DNA of 33,697 nucleotides from Candidatus Evtepia faecavium (GTDB lineage Bacteria > Bacillota > Clostridia > Oscillospirales > Oscillospiraceae). The DNA lies in NCBI GenBank assembly GCA_019115545.1, contig DXDK01000043.1, positions 1 through 33,697 of the forward strand, in the 5' to 3' direction. Under the pieces are notes generated by a model, which was not told the origin of the DNA, ran no database searches, and worked only from the letters and a program-made list of their open reading frames with translations. Of the stretch, positions 22,587 to 30,611 are shown one piece after another; positions within the stretch are counted from its first letter, which is position 1, and every line of letters starts with the position of its first letter. Both the position numbers and the translations under genes were made by a program.

Positions 22587-24316
22587 GCTTCCTGGGCCTC
22601 CTTTGTCTGGGATTCGTAGATCTCCTGATAGACGGGGCAGGTGGCCATGAGCTGCTCATGGGTGCCGATGCCGGCCACCGCGCCGTCGTCCAGGACGATG
22701 ATCTGATGGGCGCTGCGGATGGAACTGACCCGCTGGGCGATGATGAGCACCGCCGCCTCCCGGGTCTCCTGGGCCAGGGCCTTGCGCAGGGCGGCGTCGG
22801 TCTTGAAGTCCAGGGCGGAGAAGCTGTCGTCAAAGAGGTAGAGCTCCGGCCGCTTCACCAGGGCCCGGGCGATGGAAAGCCGCTGCTTCTGGCCCCCGGA
22901 GAAGTTGGTGCCCCCCTGGGCCACGTAGGAATCCAGCCCCTGGGGGAGGGAGCGGATGAATTCCCCCGCCTGGGCCACGTCGGCCGCGTGCATCAGCTCT
23001 TCCTCCGTGGCGTCCTTCCGGCCGTAGCGGAGGTTCTCGGCGATGGTGCCGGAGAAGAGCCAGGCCTTCTGCTGCACGTAGGCCAGGCGGTCCCGGAGGA
23101 AGGCCTGGGGCATGTCCCGGATGTCCACCCCGTCCAGGCGGATGGCCCCTTCCGTGACGTCGTGGAACCGCAGGGCCAGGGCGGCCACGGTGGACTTGCC
23201 GCTGCCGGTGCCCCCGATGATGGCGGTGGTCTCCCCCCGGCGGCAGGTGAAGGACAGGTTCCGCAGGGTGTATTCCTCGGCGTCGGCAAAGCGGAAGGAG
23301 ACGTCCTGGAAGGTCAGCACCTCCCGGACGCCCTGGATGTCCTGGGGGGCCTCCTGGACCAGGTCGGTGATCTCCGGTTCATGGTCCAGCACCTGGCGGA
23401 TACGCTCGCAGCACTCCAGGGACCGGGGGAGGATGAGGATCACCATCTGGGCCATCATGAGGAAGAAGAGCACCAGCAGGGCATACTGGGTCACAGCGGT
23501 GATGTCGCCGATCTGGAAAGCCCCGGCGTGGATCCGCCCGCCGCTGAGCCAGTAGACCACCACCACAAAGAAGTTGATGAAGAAGAAGGAGAGGCCGTCC
23601 AGGTTGGCAAACTTCAGGTTGGCCCGGATGGCGGTCTGGGCATAGTCCCCAAAGGCGGTCTCCATCCGCTGCTGCTCCCGGGCCTCCTTGTGAAAGGCCC
23701 GCACCACCCGGACGCCAGTGAGGTTTTCCAGCAGGACGGCGCTCATCCGGTCCAGCAGCCGCTGCAGCCGGCGGAAGAGGGGAGAGGCGCTGCGGATCAT
23801 GAAGAAGGCGATCACCAGCACCACGCACACCACCCCCAGCAGGAGAAAGCCCATGGCGGGGTCCAGCCGGAAGGTGAGGATCAGGGCCACGGTGCAGATC
23901 ACCGGCACCGGCAGGAGCATCTGCACCGCGCAGGTGAGGGCGAACTGGATGGTGGTGATGTCCGAGATGGTGCGGGTGGTGATGGAGGCGGTGCCGAACT
24001 GCCGGAAGTCATAGATGGACAGGTCCAGGGACTTGGTATAGATGGCCTGGCGCAGGTCCTTGCCCACCTGGGCGGTGAGTTTGGCGCAGGTATAGCCCCC
24101 CAGAATGGCGCAGCCCCCCGCCAGAAGGGAGACCAAGCCCATTTGTATGCCGGTCTCCACGATCCGGGAGAAGTCCGCCCCCAGGGTGCCGGCGTTGATC
24201 ATGTCCGCCGCCAGGGTGGGGATGAACAGGGCGCCGATGACGTCGATGAACAGCAGCAGCACGGTGAGAACAAACAGCTTTCGATGGGGTTTCAGGAACC
24301 GCAGCAGCAGTTTCAT
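22583..24316 (-). CDS. Heterodimeric ABC multidrug-type exporter, first half
   Basis: A 577-residue fused permease/ATPase and partner of the next gene. The membrane part includes SIYDFRQFGTASITTRTISD and NLTGVRVVRAFHKE coupling elements. The ATPase part has Walker A GGTGSGKST (near 366), signature FSGGQKQRLSIARAL (near 470), Walker B YLFDDSFSALD and AQRVSSI. The Walker B stretch ends DDS, where the catalytic Glu is replaced by Asp, and the switch histidine is replaced by Gln (AQR). Degenerate elements of this kind mark the non-hydrolysing site half of asymmetric exporters. ATG 24316 has AGGAG before it; an ORF extension to 24373 crosses a terminator-like hairpin and is rejected. Confidence 0.92.
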   Translation of the reverse strand: MKLLLRFLKPHRKLFVLTVLLLFIDVIGALFIPTLAADMINAGTLGADFSRIVETGIQMGLVSLLAGGCAILGGYTCAKLTAQVGKDLRQAIYTKSLDLSIYDFRQFGTASITTRTISDITTIQFALTCAVQMLLPVPVICTVALILTFRLDPAMGFLLLGVVCVVLVIAFFMIRSASPLFRRLQRLLDRMSAVLLENLTGVRVVRAFHKEAREQQRMETAFGDYAQTAIRANLKFANLDGLSFFFINFFVVVVYWLSGGRIHAGAFQIGDITAVTQYALLVLFFLMMAQMVILILPRSLECCERIRQVLDHEPEITDLVQEAPQDIQGVREVLTFQDVSFRFADAEEYTLRNLSFTCRRGETTAIIGGTGSGKSTVAALALRFHDVTEGAIRLDGVDIRDMPQAFLRDRLAYVQQKAWLFSGTIAENLRYGRKDATEEELMHAADVAQAGEFIRSLPQGLDSYVAQGGTNFSGGQKQRLSIARALVKRPELYLFDDSFSALDFKTDAALRKALAQETREAAVLIIAQRVSSIRSAHQIIVLDDGAVAGIGTHEQLMATCPVYQEIYESQTKEAQEA

Positions 24317-24342
24317 GGGGGAAAAACTCCTTTCCTGGGGTG

Positions 24343-24371
24343 AAAAAAGCGCCCGGTGGGGGACCGAGCGC
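24343..24371 (-). terminator. Intrinsic terminator / attenuator between marR-like gene and the exporter genes
   Basis: On the minus strand: GCGCTCGGT (24371-24363), loop CCCCC, ACCGGGCGC (24357-24349) with one U-G wobble, followed by TTTTTT (24348-24343). It stands in the 78-base gap between the regulator stop and the first exporter start. No second promoter is visible in the gap, so exporter expression would need read-through. Confidence 0.7.
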
Positions 24372-24394
24372 ACTCGACATCTTCTCCGACCCTG

Positions 24395-24877
24395 TCATTG
24401 CGATGACGGGTCCTCCGATGAGTCTTTCTCTGTTTTGTCGTGTTCCAAAGCCACCGCCATGGCGGCGTTGAAGCGCAGGGTGAGCCGGGTCAGCTCCGCC
24501 TGCTCCTTGGGGGACAGGGCCTGCCAGGCCTGGGCTTCCAGGTCCTCCATCCGGACGATGTGTTCCCGGACGAAGGCCTGCCCCCGCTGTGTGAGGATGG
24601 CCTGCTTGCTCCGCTGGTCCTGGGGGAGGGGTTCCAGGCGGATGAGCCCCTTTTTGATCAGGAGTTTGAAGGCGGAGTTCAGGGTCTGGCGGCTCAAGCA
24701 GAGCTGCCGGCTGATCTCCCCCTGGGTGACCACCCCCTCGTGGATGAGCACCAGGGACCAGTATTCCGGCCCGGAGAGGCCGCAGGCCTTGGCCAGGGCG
24801 TTGTAGATGGCCTCGCAGGCCATGGAGGCGTCCCGAAAGGCGTCCAGCCGGGCGGCGTCTTCTGGATGCAGGGGCAT
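24395..24877 (-). CDS. MarR family transcriptional regulator
   Basis: A 160-residue winged-helix protein, first in an operon with a drug-type ABC exporter. The DNA-binding core reads LSGPEYWSLVLIHEGVVTQG, EISRQLCLSRQTLNSAFKLL (recognition helix), and the wing LIRLEPLPQDQRSKQAILTQ with the family DxRxK-type pattern. Helices before residue 40 and after residue 100 form the dimer interface. GGGAGGG lies before ATG 24877. It probably represses its own promoter until a ligand binds; an inverted repeat lies next to that promoter. Confidence 0.92.
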   Translation of the reverse strand: MPLHPEDAARLDAFRDASMACEAIYNALAKACGLSGPEYWSLVLIHEGVVTQGEISRQLCLSRQTLNSAFKLLIKKGLIRLEPLPQDQRSKQAILTQRGQAFVREHIVRMEDLEAQAWQALSPKEQAELTRLTLRFNAAMAVALEHDKTEKDSSEDPSSQ

Positions 24878-24921
24878 GTCACTCCCTCCCTTCCCCTGGA
24901 GAAAAAGTACGAAACCATATA

Positions 24922-24940
24922 ATACGATTTCGGAACGTAT
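24922..24940. promoter_or_regulatory. Inverted repeat near the MarR operon start site, possible MarR operator
   Basis: ATACG (24922-24926) and CGTAT (24936-24940) are inverted around ATTTCGGAA, just downstream of the -10 box on the minus strand. A second, imperfect pair GTACGAAA / TTTCG overlaps it. MarR sites are commonly short inverted repeats at this position, so the site is plausible but unproven. Confidence 0.45.
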
Positions 24941-24943
24941 GAG

Positions 24944-24972
24944 ATCATATCATTTTGACCAGAGGAAGTCAA
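24944..24972 (-). promoter_or_regulatory. Promoter of the MarR / ABC exporter operon
   Basis: On the minus strand: TTGACT (24972-24967), 17-base spacer, TATGAT (24949-24944). The leader to the regulator ATG is about 60 bases and contains the inverted repeat. Confidence 0.78.
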
Positions 24973-24984
24973 GCCCTGGGGATA

Positions 24985-25009
24985 GAAAAATGGCGCGGAT
25001 TTTGCGCCA
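24985..25009 (-). terminator. Small hairpin with T-run in the divergent gap
   Basis: On the minus strand TGGCGC / GCGCCA with a seven-base loop, then TTTTTC. It lies between the sbcD promoter and the MarR promoter, pointing toward the MarR gene. No minus-strand gene precedes it, so it may block antisense transcription or be chance. Confidence 0.35.
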
Positions 25010-25024
25010 GAGCCACCTGTCCTC

Positions 25025-25053
25025 TTGCGTAGCGGAGCAGAATCCCGTATGAT
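25025..25053 (+). promoter_or_regulatory. Promoter of sbcDC
   Basis: TTGCGT (25025-25030), 17-base spacer, TATGAT (25048-25053). The leader to ATG 25089 is about 30 bases. Confidence 0.6.
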
Positions 25054-25088
25054 ACCAGGGAGAACCATTTGTGAAAGGGGCGCAGCCC

Positions 25089-26225
25089 ATGAAACTCCTG
25101 CACCTGTCCGACCTCCACCTGGGAAAGCGGGTGAACGCCTTTTCCATGCTGGAGGACCAGCGGTATATTTTAGAGGAGATCCTCTCCCTTGCGGTGGACC
25201 GGAGGGTGGACGGGGTCCTCCTGGCGGGGGACCTCTATGACAAACCCGTCCCCCCGGCGGAGGCGGTCACCCTGCTGGACCAGTTCCTCACCCGGCTGGC
25301 CCGGGCGGGGATCCCCGTGTTTGCCATCAGCGGCAACCACGATTCCCCCGAGCGGCTGAACTTCGCCGTCCGCCTGCTGGCAGGGGAGGAAATCCACCTC
25401 ACCGCCCTCTACCAGGGCCCCCAGCCCCCGGCCATCCTCCGGGACGAGCACGGGGAGGTGGCCCTGTATGCCCTGCCCTACCTCAAGCCCGCCCTGGTCC
25501 GCCACTGGGATCCGGAGGCGGCGGTGTCCACCTATGAGGAGGCGGTGGCCTGGGCCATCGGCCAGTGGACCGTGGACCAGACCCGGCGGAACGTCCTCCT
25601 GGCCCACCAGTTCGTCACCGGCGGGGTGACCTGCGAGTCGGAGGAGCGGTCGGTGGGGGGGCTGGACCAGGTGTCCGCGGGGCTCTTTGCCCCCTTTGAC
25701 TACGTGGCCCTGGGCCACCTCCACGGGCCCCAGAGCGTGGGCCGGCCCACTCTGCGGTACAGCGGCAGCCCCTTGAAGTACTCCTTCTCCGAGTGCGGCC
25801 AGGAGAAGTCGGTGACTCTGGTGACCTTGGGGGCCAAGGGGGCGGTGGACCTGGAGGCCATCCCCCTCCACCCCCGGCGGGACCTGCGGGAGATCCGGGG
25901 GAACTATGAGACCCTCACCGCCCGCTCCTTTTATCAGGGGACCTGCCGGGAGGACTACCTCCATGTGATCCTCACCGACGAGGAGGACGTTCCGGAGGCC
26001 ATGGGGAAGCTGCGGGCCATCTACCCCAACCTCATGAAACTGTCCTACGACAACCGCCGCACCCAGGCCACCGGGGAGGTCACCGGGGCGGAGCGGCCGG
26101 AGGAGCGCTCCCCTCTGGAGCTGTTCCAGGACTTTTACCAGCTGCAGAACAACCAGCCCATGAGCCAGGACCAGGAGGCCCTGGTGCGGCGGTGCATCCA
26201 AACCATCTGGGAGGGAACGCCATGA
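25089..26225 (+). CDS. sbcD: Exonuclease SbcCD, nuclease subunit D
   Basis: A 378-residue Mre11-type phosphoesterase that cuts DNA hairpins and double-strand ends as a complex with SbcC. Metal-binding motifs are LSDLHLG (D8, H10), AGDLYD (47-51), SGNHDS (81-86) and GHLHGPQ (near 214). The C-terminal tail binds SbcC. ATG 25089 gives the canonical MKLLHLSD start; a GTG at 25071 would add six residues and is possible. The stop overlaps the sbcC start as ATGA. Confidence 0.95.
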   Translation: MKLLHLSDLHLGKRVNAFSMLEDQRYILEEILSLAVDRRVDGVLLAGDLYDKPVPPAEAVTLLDQFLTRLARAGIPVFAISGNHDSPERLNFAVRLLAGEEIHLTALYQGPQPPAILRDEHGEVALYALPYLKPALVRHWDPEAAVSTYEEAVAWAIGQWTVDQTRRNVLLAHQFVTGGVTCESEERSVGGLDQVSAGLFAPFDYVALGHLHGPQSVGRPTLRYSGSPLKYSFSECGQEKSVTLVTLGAKGAVDLEAIPLHPRRDLREIRGNYETLTARSFYQGTCREDYLHVILTDEEDVPEAMGKLRAIYPNLMKLSYDNRRTQATGEVTGAERPEERSPLELFQDFYQLQNNQPMSQDQEALVRRCIQTIWEGTP

Positions 26226-28975
26226 GACCCATTCTGCTGACCCTGTCCGCCTTCGGCCCTTATGCCGGCCAGGTGCAGGTGGACTTTGCCAAGCTGGGGG
26301 AGCGGGGGCTCTACCTCATCACCGGGGAGACCGGGGCGGGGAAGACCACCCTCTTCGACGGCATCACCTTTGCCCTGTACGGGGAGGCCAGCGGGGCCAA
26401 CCGGGAGCCGGCCATGCTCCGCAGCACCTACGCCGACCGGAACACCCCCACCTTTGTGGAGCTCACCTTCCAGTGCGGGGCGGAAGAATACGTCCTCCGG
26501 CGGAACCCGGAGCACCTCCGCCCTGCCAAGCGGGGGGACAAGTGGGTCACCGAGAAGGCCGACGCCCAGCTCACCTATCCCGATGGCCGCCCCCCGGTCA
26601 CCGGCACCCGGGAGGTCACCAAGGCCGTCCAGGAACTGGTGGGCCTGGACCGGACCCAGTTCTGCCGGGTGGCCATGCTGGCCCAGGGGGAGTTCCTCCA
26701 GCTTCTTTTGGCCAAGACCGAGGAGCGGAGCAAGATCTTTCGGGAGATCTTCCACACCGGACCCTACCAGAAACTCCAGGAGGCCCTCCGTGGAGAGGCC
26801 GCCCGGTGGAAGGGGGAGTATGAGAAAATCTCTCAAACCATAGACCAGCACCGCCAGAGCGTCCAGCCCGGCCCCCTGCGCAAGGAGGTCTGGGAGGAGG
26901 CCCTGGACGGGGAGGAGGGGGAGGTGCTCCCCCTCCTGGAGGCGATGATCCAGGAGGAGGCGGAGGCCCTGGGCCAGCTCCGCGCCCGGGAGGCGGCCCT
27001 GCAAAAGGAAGGGGAGGTTTTGGACCGCCGCATCGGCCAGGGGGAGAGCGGGGAGAGGCTCCGCCAGGAGCTCCAGGCCGCCCAGGCCCAGTGGGAGAAG
27101 CTGGGCCCCGCCCTCCAGGCCGCCCAGGCCCAGTGGGAGCAGGCCCAGCCCCTGGAAGGGGAGAGCCAGGCCCTGGCGCTGGAGATCGCCGCCCGGGAGG
27201 GGCAGCTGCCGGCCTACGCCGCCCGGGCGCGGCTCCAGGAAGAGCGGGACCAGGGCCGGGCCCGGCTGGCCCAGCTCGCCCAGGAAAAAACCCAGGGGGA
27301 GGCAAACGCCGCCCAGAAGGCCCGGGAGGAAGCCGAACTCCGGGAGGCGCTCTCCCAGCTGGAGGGGCTGGACCAGCAGGAGGAACTTCTGGCCGGGAAG
27401 GCCCAGGCCCTGGCCGCCCGGGAGGGGGCCCTGGACCAGTGGGAGGCCCAGCGCCGCCAATGCCAGGCCCTGGAACAGGCCCTGGCCCAGGCCCAGGCAA
27501 CCTACCGCCAGGCGGCGGAGCAGGCCCAGACCCTCCGCCAGGACTACAGCCGGCAGGAGCGGGCCTTCCTGGACGGCCAGGCGGGGTATCTGGCGGGCTT
27601 CCTCCGGGAGGGAGAGCCCTGTCCCGTGTGCGGCTCCCTCCACCACCCCGCCCCGGCCCAGGGCCAGGGGGAGACGCCCTCCCGGGAGGCCCTGGACGCC
27701 CGCCGAACTGAGACCGAGCAGGCCGAAGCCGCCGCCCGCCAGGCCAGCGACCAGGCGGGCCAGGCCCTGGCCCGCTCCGCCGCGGCCCGGGAAGGGCTGG
27801 AGGCCCAGGGAGCGGCCCTCTTTGGGCCGGGACAGGCCGACTATGCCCCTTGCCTCCAAGCCGCCCGGGAGACCCTGGGGGAGGAGAGCCAGAGCCTGGA
27901 AGAGGAGCGGCAGGCCCTTCGCCGCCGGCAGCAGCGGCGGAAGACCATCCTGGACCGGCTGCCCCAGCTGGGAGAGGCCCTCCAGGCCGCCCGGGAGGGC
28001 GTTCTGGCAGCGGAGCGGGAGCTGGCTGCCCTGGACAGCCGCCTGGCGGCCCTGGACCGCCAGCTGGCGGAGCAGGAGGCCGCCCTGGAATTTGCCACCC
28101 AGCAGGAGGCTGAGGCGGCCATCGCCGCCTGCCGCCTGCGGAAGCAGACGGGGGAGAAGACCCTGGAGACCGCCCGGGCCAACTATGACACCTGCCGCCG
28201 CCAGCGGGAGGAGACCGAGGCGAAGATCCACACCCTGGAGGAGCAGCTGGCCGGCCTGCCCCTGGAGGACTTGCCCAGCCTGTTGGCCCAGGCCCAGGAA
28301 AACCGCCGGGCCCTTGCCCAGGTCCAGACGGAGCGGGAGGAGCTCCTGGCCCGGCACACCGGCAACCAGCGGGCCTGCCAGGCCCTGGCCCAGCAGGAGG
28401 CGGCCCGCCGGGAGGCGGCGCGGCAGTGGACCATGGCCCGGGCCCTGTCCAACACCGCCAACGGCGCCGTCCCCGGGAAGGACAAGGTGATGCTGGAGAC
28501 CTATGTCCAGATGACCTGGTTTGACCGCATCCTGGCCCGGGCCAATGTGCGCCTCATGGCCATGACCGAGGGGCGGTACGAGCTGGTCCGCCGCCGCCAG
28601 GCCGGGGACCAGCGGGTCCGGAGCGGGCTGGAGCTCAACGTCCTGGACCACTACGAGGGGGGCCAGCGCAGCGTCAAGACCCTCTCGGGAGGGGAGTCCT
28701 TCCAGGCCTCCCTGTCCCTGGCCCTGGGGCTGGCCGACGAGATGCAGTCCGCCGCCGGGGGGCTGCGGCTGGACGCCCTGTTTGTGGACGAGGGCTTCGG
28801 TTCCCTGGACGAGGAGGCCCTGGAGCAGGCGGTGCAGACCCTCCACGGCCTCACCGAGGGGAACAAGCTGGTGGGGATCATCTCCCACGTCTCCGCCCTG
28901 AAGGCGCGGATCGACCGCCAGATCGTCATCCGCAAGACCCGGGGGGGCAGCAGCACCGTAGAGGTGGTATGCTGA
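26222..28975 (+). CDS. sbcC: Exonuclease SbcCD, SMC-like ATPase subunit C
   Basis: A 917-residue Rad50-type ATPase. The N-terminal ATPase half begins RPILLTLSAFGPY with Walker A GETGAGKTT (35-43) and the QGEFLQLLLAKTEERSKIFR segment. Two long alanine/glutamine/glutamate-rich coiled-coil arms surround the zinc hook CPVCGS (467-470). The C-terminal half has LSGGESFQASLSLALGLADE (near 820) and Walker B LDALFVDEGFGSLD (near 850). The length is slightly below that of E. coli SbcC (1048). The coiled coil contains a 14-residue internal duplication. Its arms are very GC-rich, and a long antisense frame opposite them is not considered coding. Confidence 0.95.
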   Translation: MRPILLTLSAFGPYAGQVQVDFAKLGERGLYLITGETGAGKTTLFDGITFALYGEASGANREPAMLRSTYADRNTPTFVELTFQCGAEEYVLRRNPEHLRPAKRGDKWVTEKADAQLTYPDGRPPVTGTREVTKAVQELVGLDRTQFCRVAMLAQGEFLQLLLAKTEERSKIFREIFHTGPYQKLQEALRGEAARWKGEYEKISQTIDQHRQSVQPGPLRKEVWEEALDGEEGEVLPLLEAMIQEEAEALGQLRAREAALQKEGEVLDRRIGQGESGERLRQELQAAQAQWEKLGPALQAAQAQWEQAQPLEGESQALALEIAAREGQLPAYAARARLQEERDQGRARLAQLAQEKTQGEANAAQKAREEAELREALSQLEGLDQQEELLAGKAQALAAREGALDQWEAQRRQCQALEQALAQAQATYRQAAEQAQTLRQDYSRQERAFLDGQAGYLAGFLREGEPCPVCGSLHHPAPAQGQGETPSREALDARRTETEQAEAAARQASDQAGQALARSAAAREGLEAQGAALFGPGQADYAPCLQAARETLGEESQSLEEERQALRRRQQRRKTILDRLPQLGEALQAAREGVLAAERELAALDSRLAALDRQLAEQEAALEFATQQEAEAAIAACRLRKQTGEKTLETARANYDTCRRQREETEAKIHTLEEQLAGLPLEDLPSLLAQAQENRRALAQVQTEREELLARHTGNQRACQALAQQEAARREAARQWTMARALSNTANGAVPGKDKVMLETYVQMTWFDRILARANVRLMAMTEGRYELVRRRQAGDQRVRSGLELNVLDHYEGGQRSVKTLSGGESFQASLSLALGLADEMQSAAGGLRLDALFVDEGFGSLDEEALEQAVQTLHGLTEGNKLVGIISHVSALKARIDRQIVIRKTRGGSSTVEVVC
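27071..27139 (+). repeat. Direct 27-bp repeat inside sbcC coiled coil
   Basis: The 27 bases at 27071-27097 recur exactly at 27113-27139, 42 bases apart. In the protein this repeats LQAAQAQWE with a 14-residue period, two heptads of the coiled-coil arm. It looks like a recent in-frame duplication. Confidence 0.85.
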
Positions 28976-29018
28976 GGGAGAAAAACGGCCCTTCCGCCAC
29001 AAAATAGGAAAAAATCAG

Positions 29019-29047
29019 TTGCAAAATCCACAGGTTTAGTGTAAACT
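29019..29047 (+). promoter_or_regulatory. Promoter candidate of the liv operon
   Basis: TTGCAA (29019-29024), 17-base spacer, TAAACT (29042-29047). It lies in a short AT-rich patch after sbcC, giving a leader of about 70 bases before the binding-protein ATG. Confidence 0.6.
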
Positions 29048-29122
29048 ATAGGAACAATGCCGGATGTGTACATACGTCCACAATGGAAGGACAGGTCCGG
29101 CGAATCAAAAGGAGGTAAAAAC

Positions 29123-30382
29123 ATGAAGAAGATTCTTGCACTCCTGCTGGCCGGCTGCATGGCGATGGCTCTGTGCGCCTGCGGCACCCCCGCTGAGGAC
29201 ACCAGCGGCGACGCGGACAGCAGCGGGACCACCAGCGCAGATGGTGACACCGTCGTCATCGGCGTCTTCGAGCCCCTCACTGGCGACAACGGCGCCGGCG
29301 GCAAGCAGGAGTACCTGGGCATGCAGTATGCCAACTCCGTCACCCCCGAGGTCACCATCGGTGACAAGACCTACCAGGTGAAGCTGGAAGTGGTGGACAA
29401 CGAGTCCTCCAACGACAAGGCCGTGACCGCCGCCAGCCAGCTGGTCTCCAAGAACGTGTCCATCGTTCTGGGCTCCTATGGCTCCAGCGTGTCCATCGCT
29501 GCCTCTGACACCTTCGAGGCCGCCAATGTGCCTGCCATGGGCGTCACCTGCACCAACCCCCAGATCACGGAGGGCAACGACCACTACTTCCGCATCTGCT
29601 TCCTGGATCCCTTCCAGGGCACCGTGCTGGCCAACTTCGCCCACGACGAGCTGGGCGCGCAGAAGGTCTACTGCCTGGGCCAGCTGGGCAACGACTATGA
29701 CCAGGGCCTCATCAACTACTTCACCGAGGCTGCCGAAGCTCTGGGCATGGAAGTGCGCTCTGACTCCTTCCCCCTGAACAACTCCGACTTCACTTCCTAC
29801 CTGACCACCGCCAAGAACGAGGGCGCTGAGGTCATCTTCGCCCCCACCTCCATCAGCTACGCACAGCTCATCGTGGAGCAGTCCGTTGCCCAGGGCATCA
29901 CCGTGCCCCTGCTGGGCCCCGACACTTGGGACTCCAACATGGTCCTGGCCGCTGCCCAGGGTAAGGACATCGACGTCTACGTCTCCACCTTCTACGCCGA
30001 AGGCGGCGACCCCGACTTCGAGGCCGGCTTCAAGGAGTTCATCAAGTCCAGCGATGAGTACCTGAACAACAACGGCGGCAACGACATCATCGCGGCCGTC
30101 TCCGCCATGGGTTACGACGCTTACTACACCGCTCTGGAGGCCCTGAAGCTGGCTGGCTCCACCGATCCCCAGGCTGTGATGGAAGCTCTGCCCGACGTGG
30201 AGTATGAAGGCGTCACCGGCCACATCGCCTTTGACGACCAGGGCGACGCCCTCCGCGACAGCGCCTTCATCAAGCACTGCAACAACGAGACGGGCCTGTG
30301 GGAGTTCGTCACCGTGCAGACCGTGGCCGACGCTGGCTCCGACGCCGGCGCCGCCGACACCACGGAGGAAGCTGCGGAGTAA
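29123..30382 (+). CDS. livK: Amino-acid ABC transporter substrate-binding lipoprotein (LivK-like)
   Basis: A 419-residue secreted lipoprotein of the periplasmic-binding-protein type I family, which delivers the solute to the LivHM channel. The signal peptide MKKILALLLAGCMAMALCAC ends in a lipobox with C20 as the lipidated residue. A threonine/serine/aspartate-rich linker (about 21-45) leads to the folded part, IGVFEPLTGDNGAGGKQEYLG. AAGGAGG precedes the ATG. Codon use is softer (more GCT, TCC, GCC mix) than in neighbours, which fits high expression. The substrate is probably a branched-chain or related amino acid, inferred from the livHMGF context. Confidence 0.9.
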   Translation: MKKILALLLAGCMAMALCACGTPAEDTSGDADSSGTTSADGDTVVIGVFEPLTGDNGAGGKQEYLGMQYANSVTPEVTIGDKTYQVKLEVVDNESSNDKAVTAASQLVSKNVSIVLGSYGSSVSIAASDTFEAANVPAMGVTCTNPQITEGNDHYFRICFLDPFQGTVLANFAHDELGAQKVYCLGQLGNDYDQGLINYFTEAAEALGMEVRSDSFPLNNSDFTSYLTTAKNEGAEVIFAPTSISYAQLIVEQSVAQGITVPLLGPDTWDSNMVLAAAQGKDIDVYVSTFYAEGGDPDFEAGFKEFIKSSDEYLNNNGGNDIIAAVSAMGYDAYYTALEALKLAGSTDPQAVMEALPDVEYEGVTGHIAFDDQGDALRDSAFIKHCNNETGLWEFVTVQTVADAGSDAGAADTTEEAAE

Positions 30383-30436
30383 TGTTCCGCGCTGACACGG
30401 CCCCATTCCCAATGTTGTAATGTAAGGACGTAATGG

Positions 30437-30467
30437 GTGGCGGGGGCACGCTCTGTGCCCCCGCCAC
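30437..30467 (+). terminator. Strong hairpin between livK and livH
   Basis: Perfect 13-bp stem GTGGCGGGGGCAC / GTGCCCCCGCCAC with a five-base loop, 54 bases after livK. No T-run follows. It may protect the livK part of the mRNA from 3' decay or cause partial termination, giving more binding protein than permease. The rest of the 229-base gap (30383-30611) shows no gene and no clear second promoter. Confidence 0.6.
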
Positions 30468-30611
30468 GCTTCCGCCTTGGGGTTCGACAGGATTTCCCCC
30501 TCTGCGCCCCTTCCAGCCGGGAACGTGTCGATCCCTCCCCCCGGTGCCCCCAGTTTCCGTGGGGCCAGATCGATGCGCTCCCCATACTACGAGAGAAGGA
30601 GAAGAGACTGT

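Noticed and set aside
20847..22619. A long plus-strand frame opposite the ABC exporter
   Set aside because: Antisense shadow of an intact ABC gene; no ribosome site or family motif.
26135..29002. A 955-codon open frame antisense to sbcC
   Set aside because: It mirrors the whole sbcC gene. Very high third-position GC leaves few stop codons on the other strand; its product is low-complexity (Leu/Gly/Gln) and matches no family, while sbcC has all its motifs.
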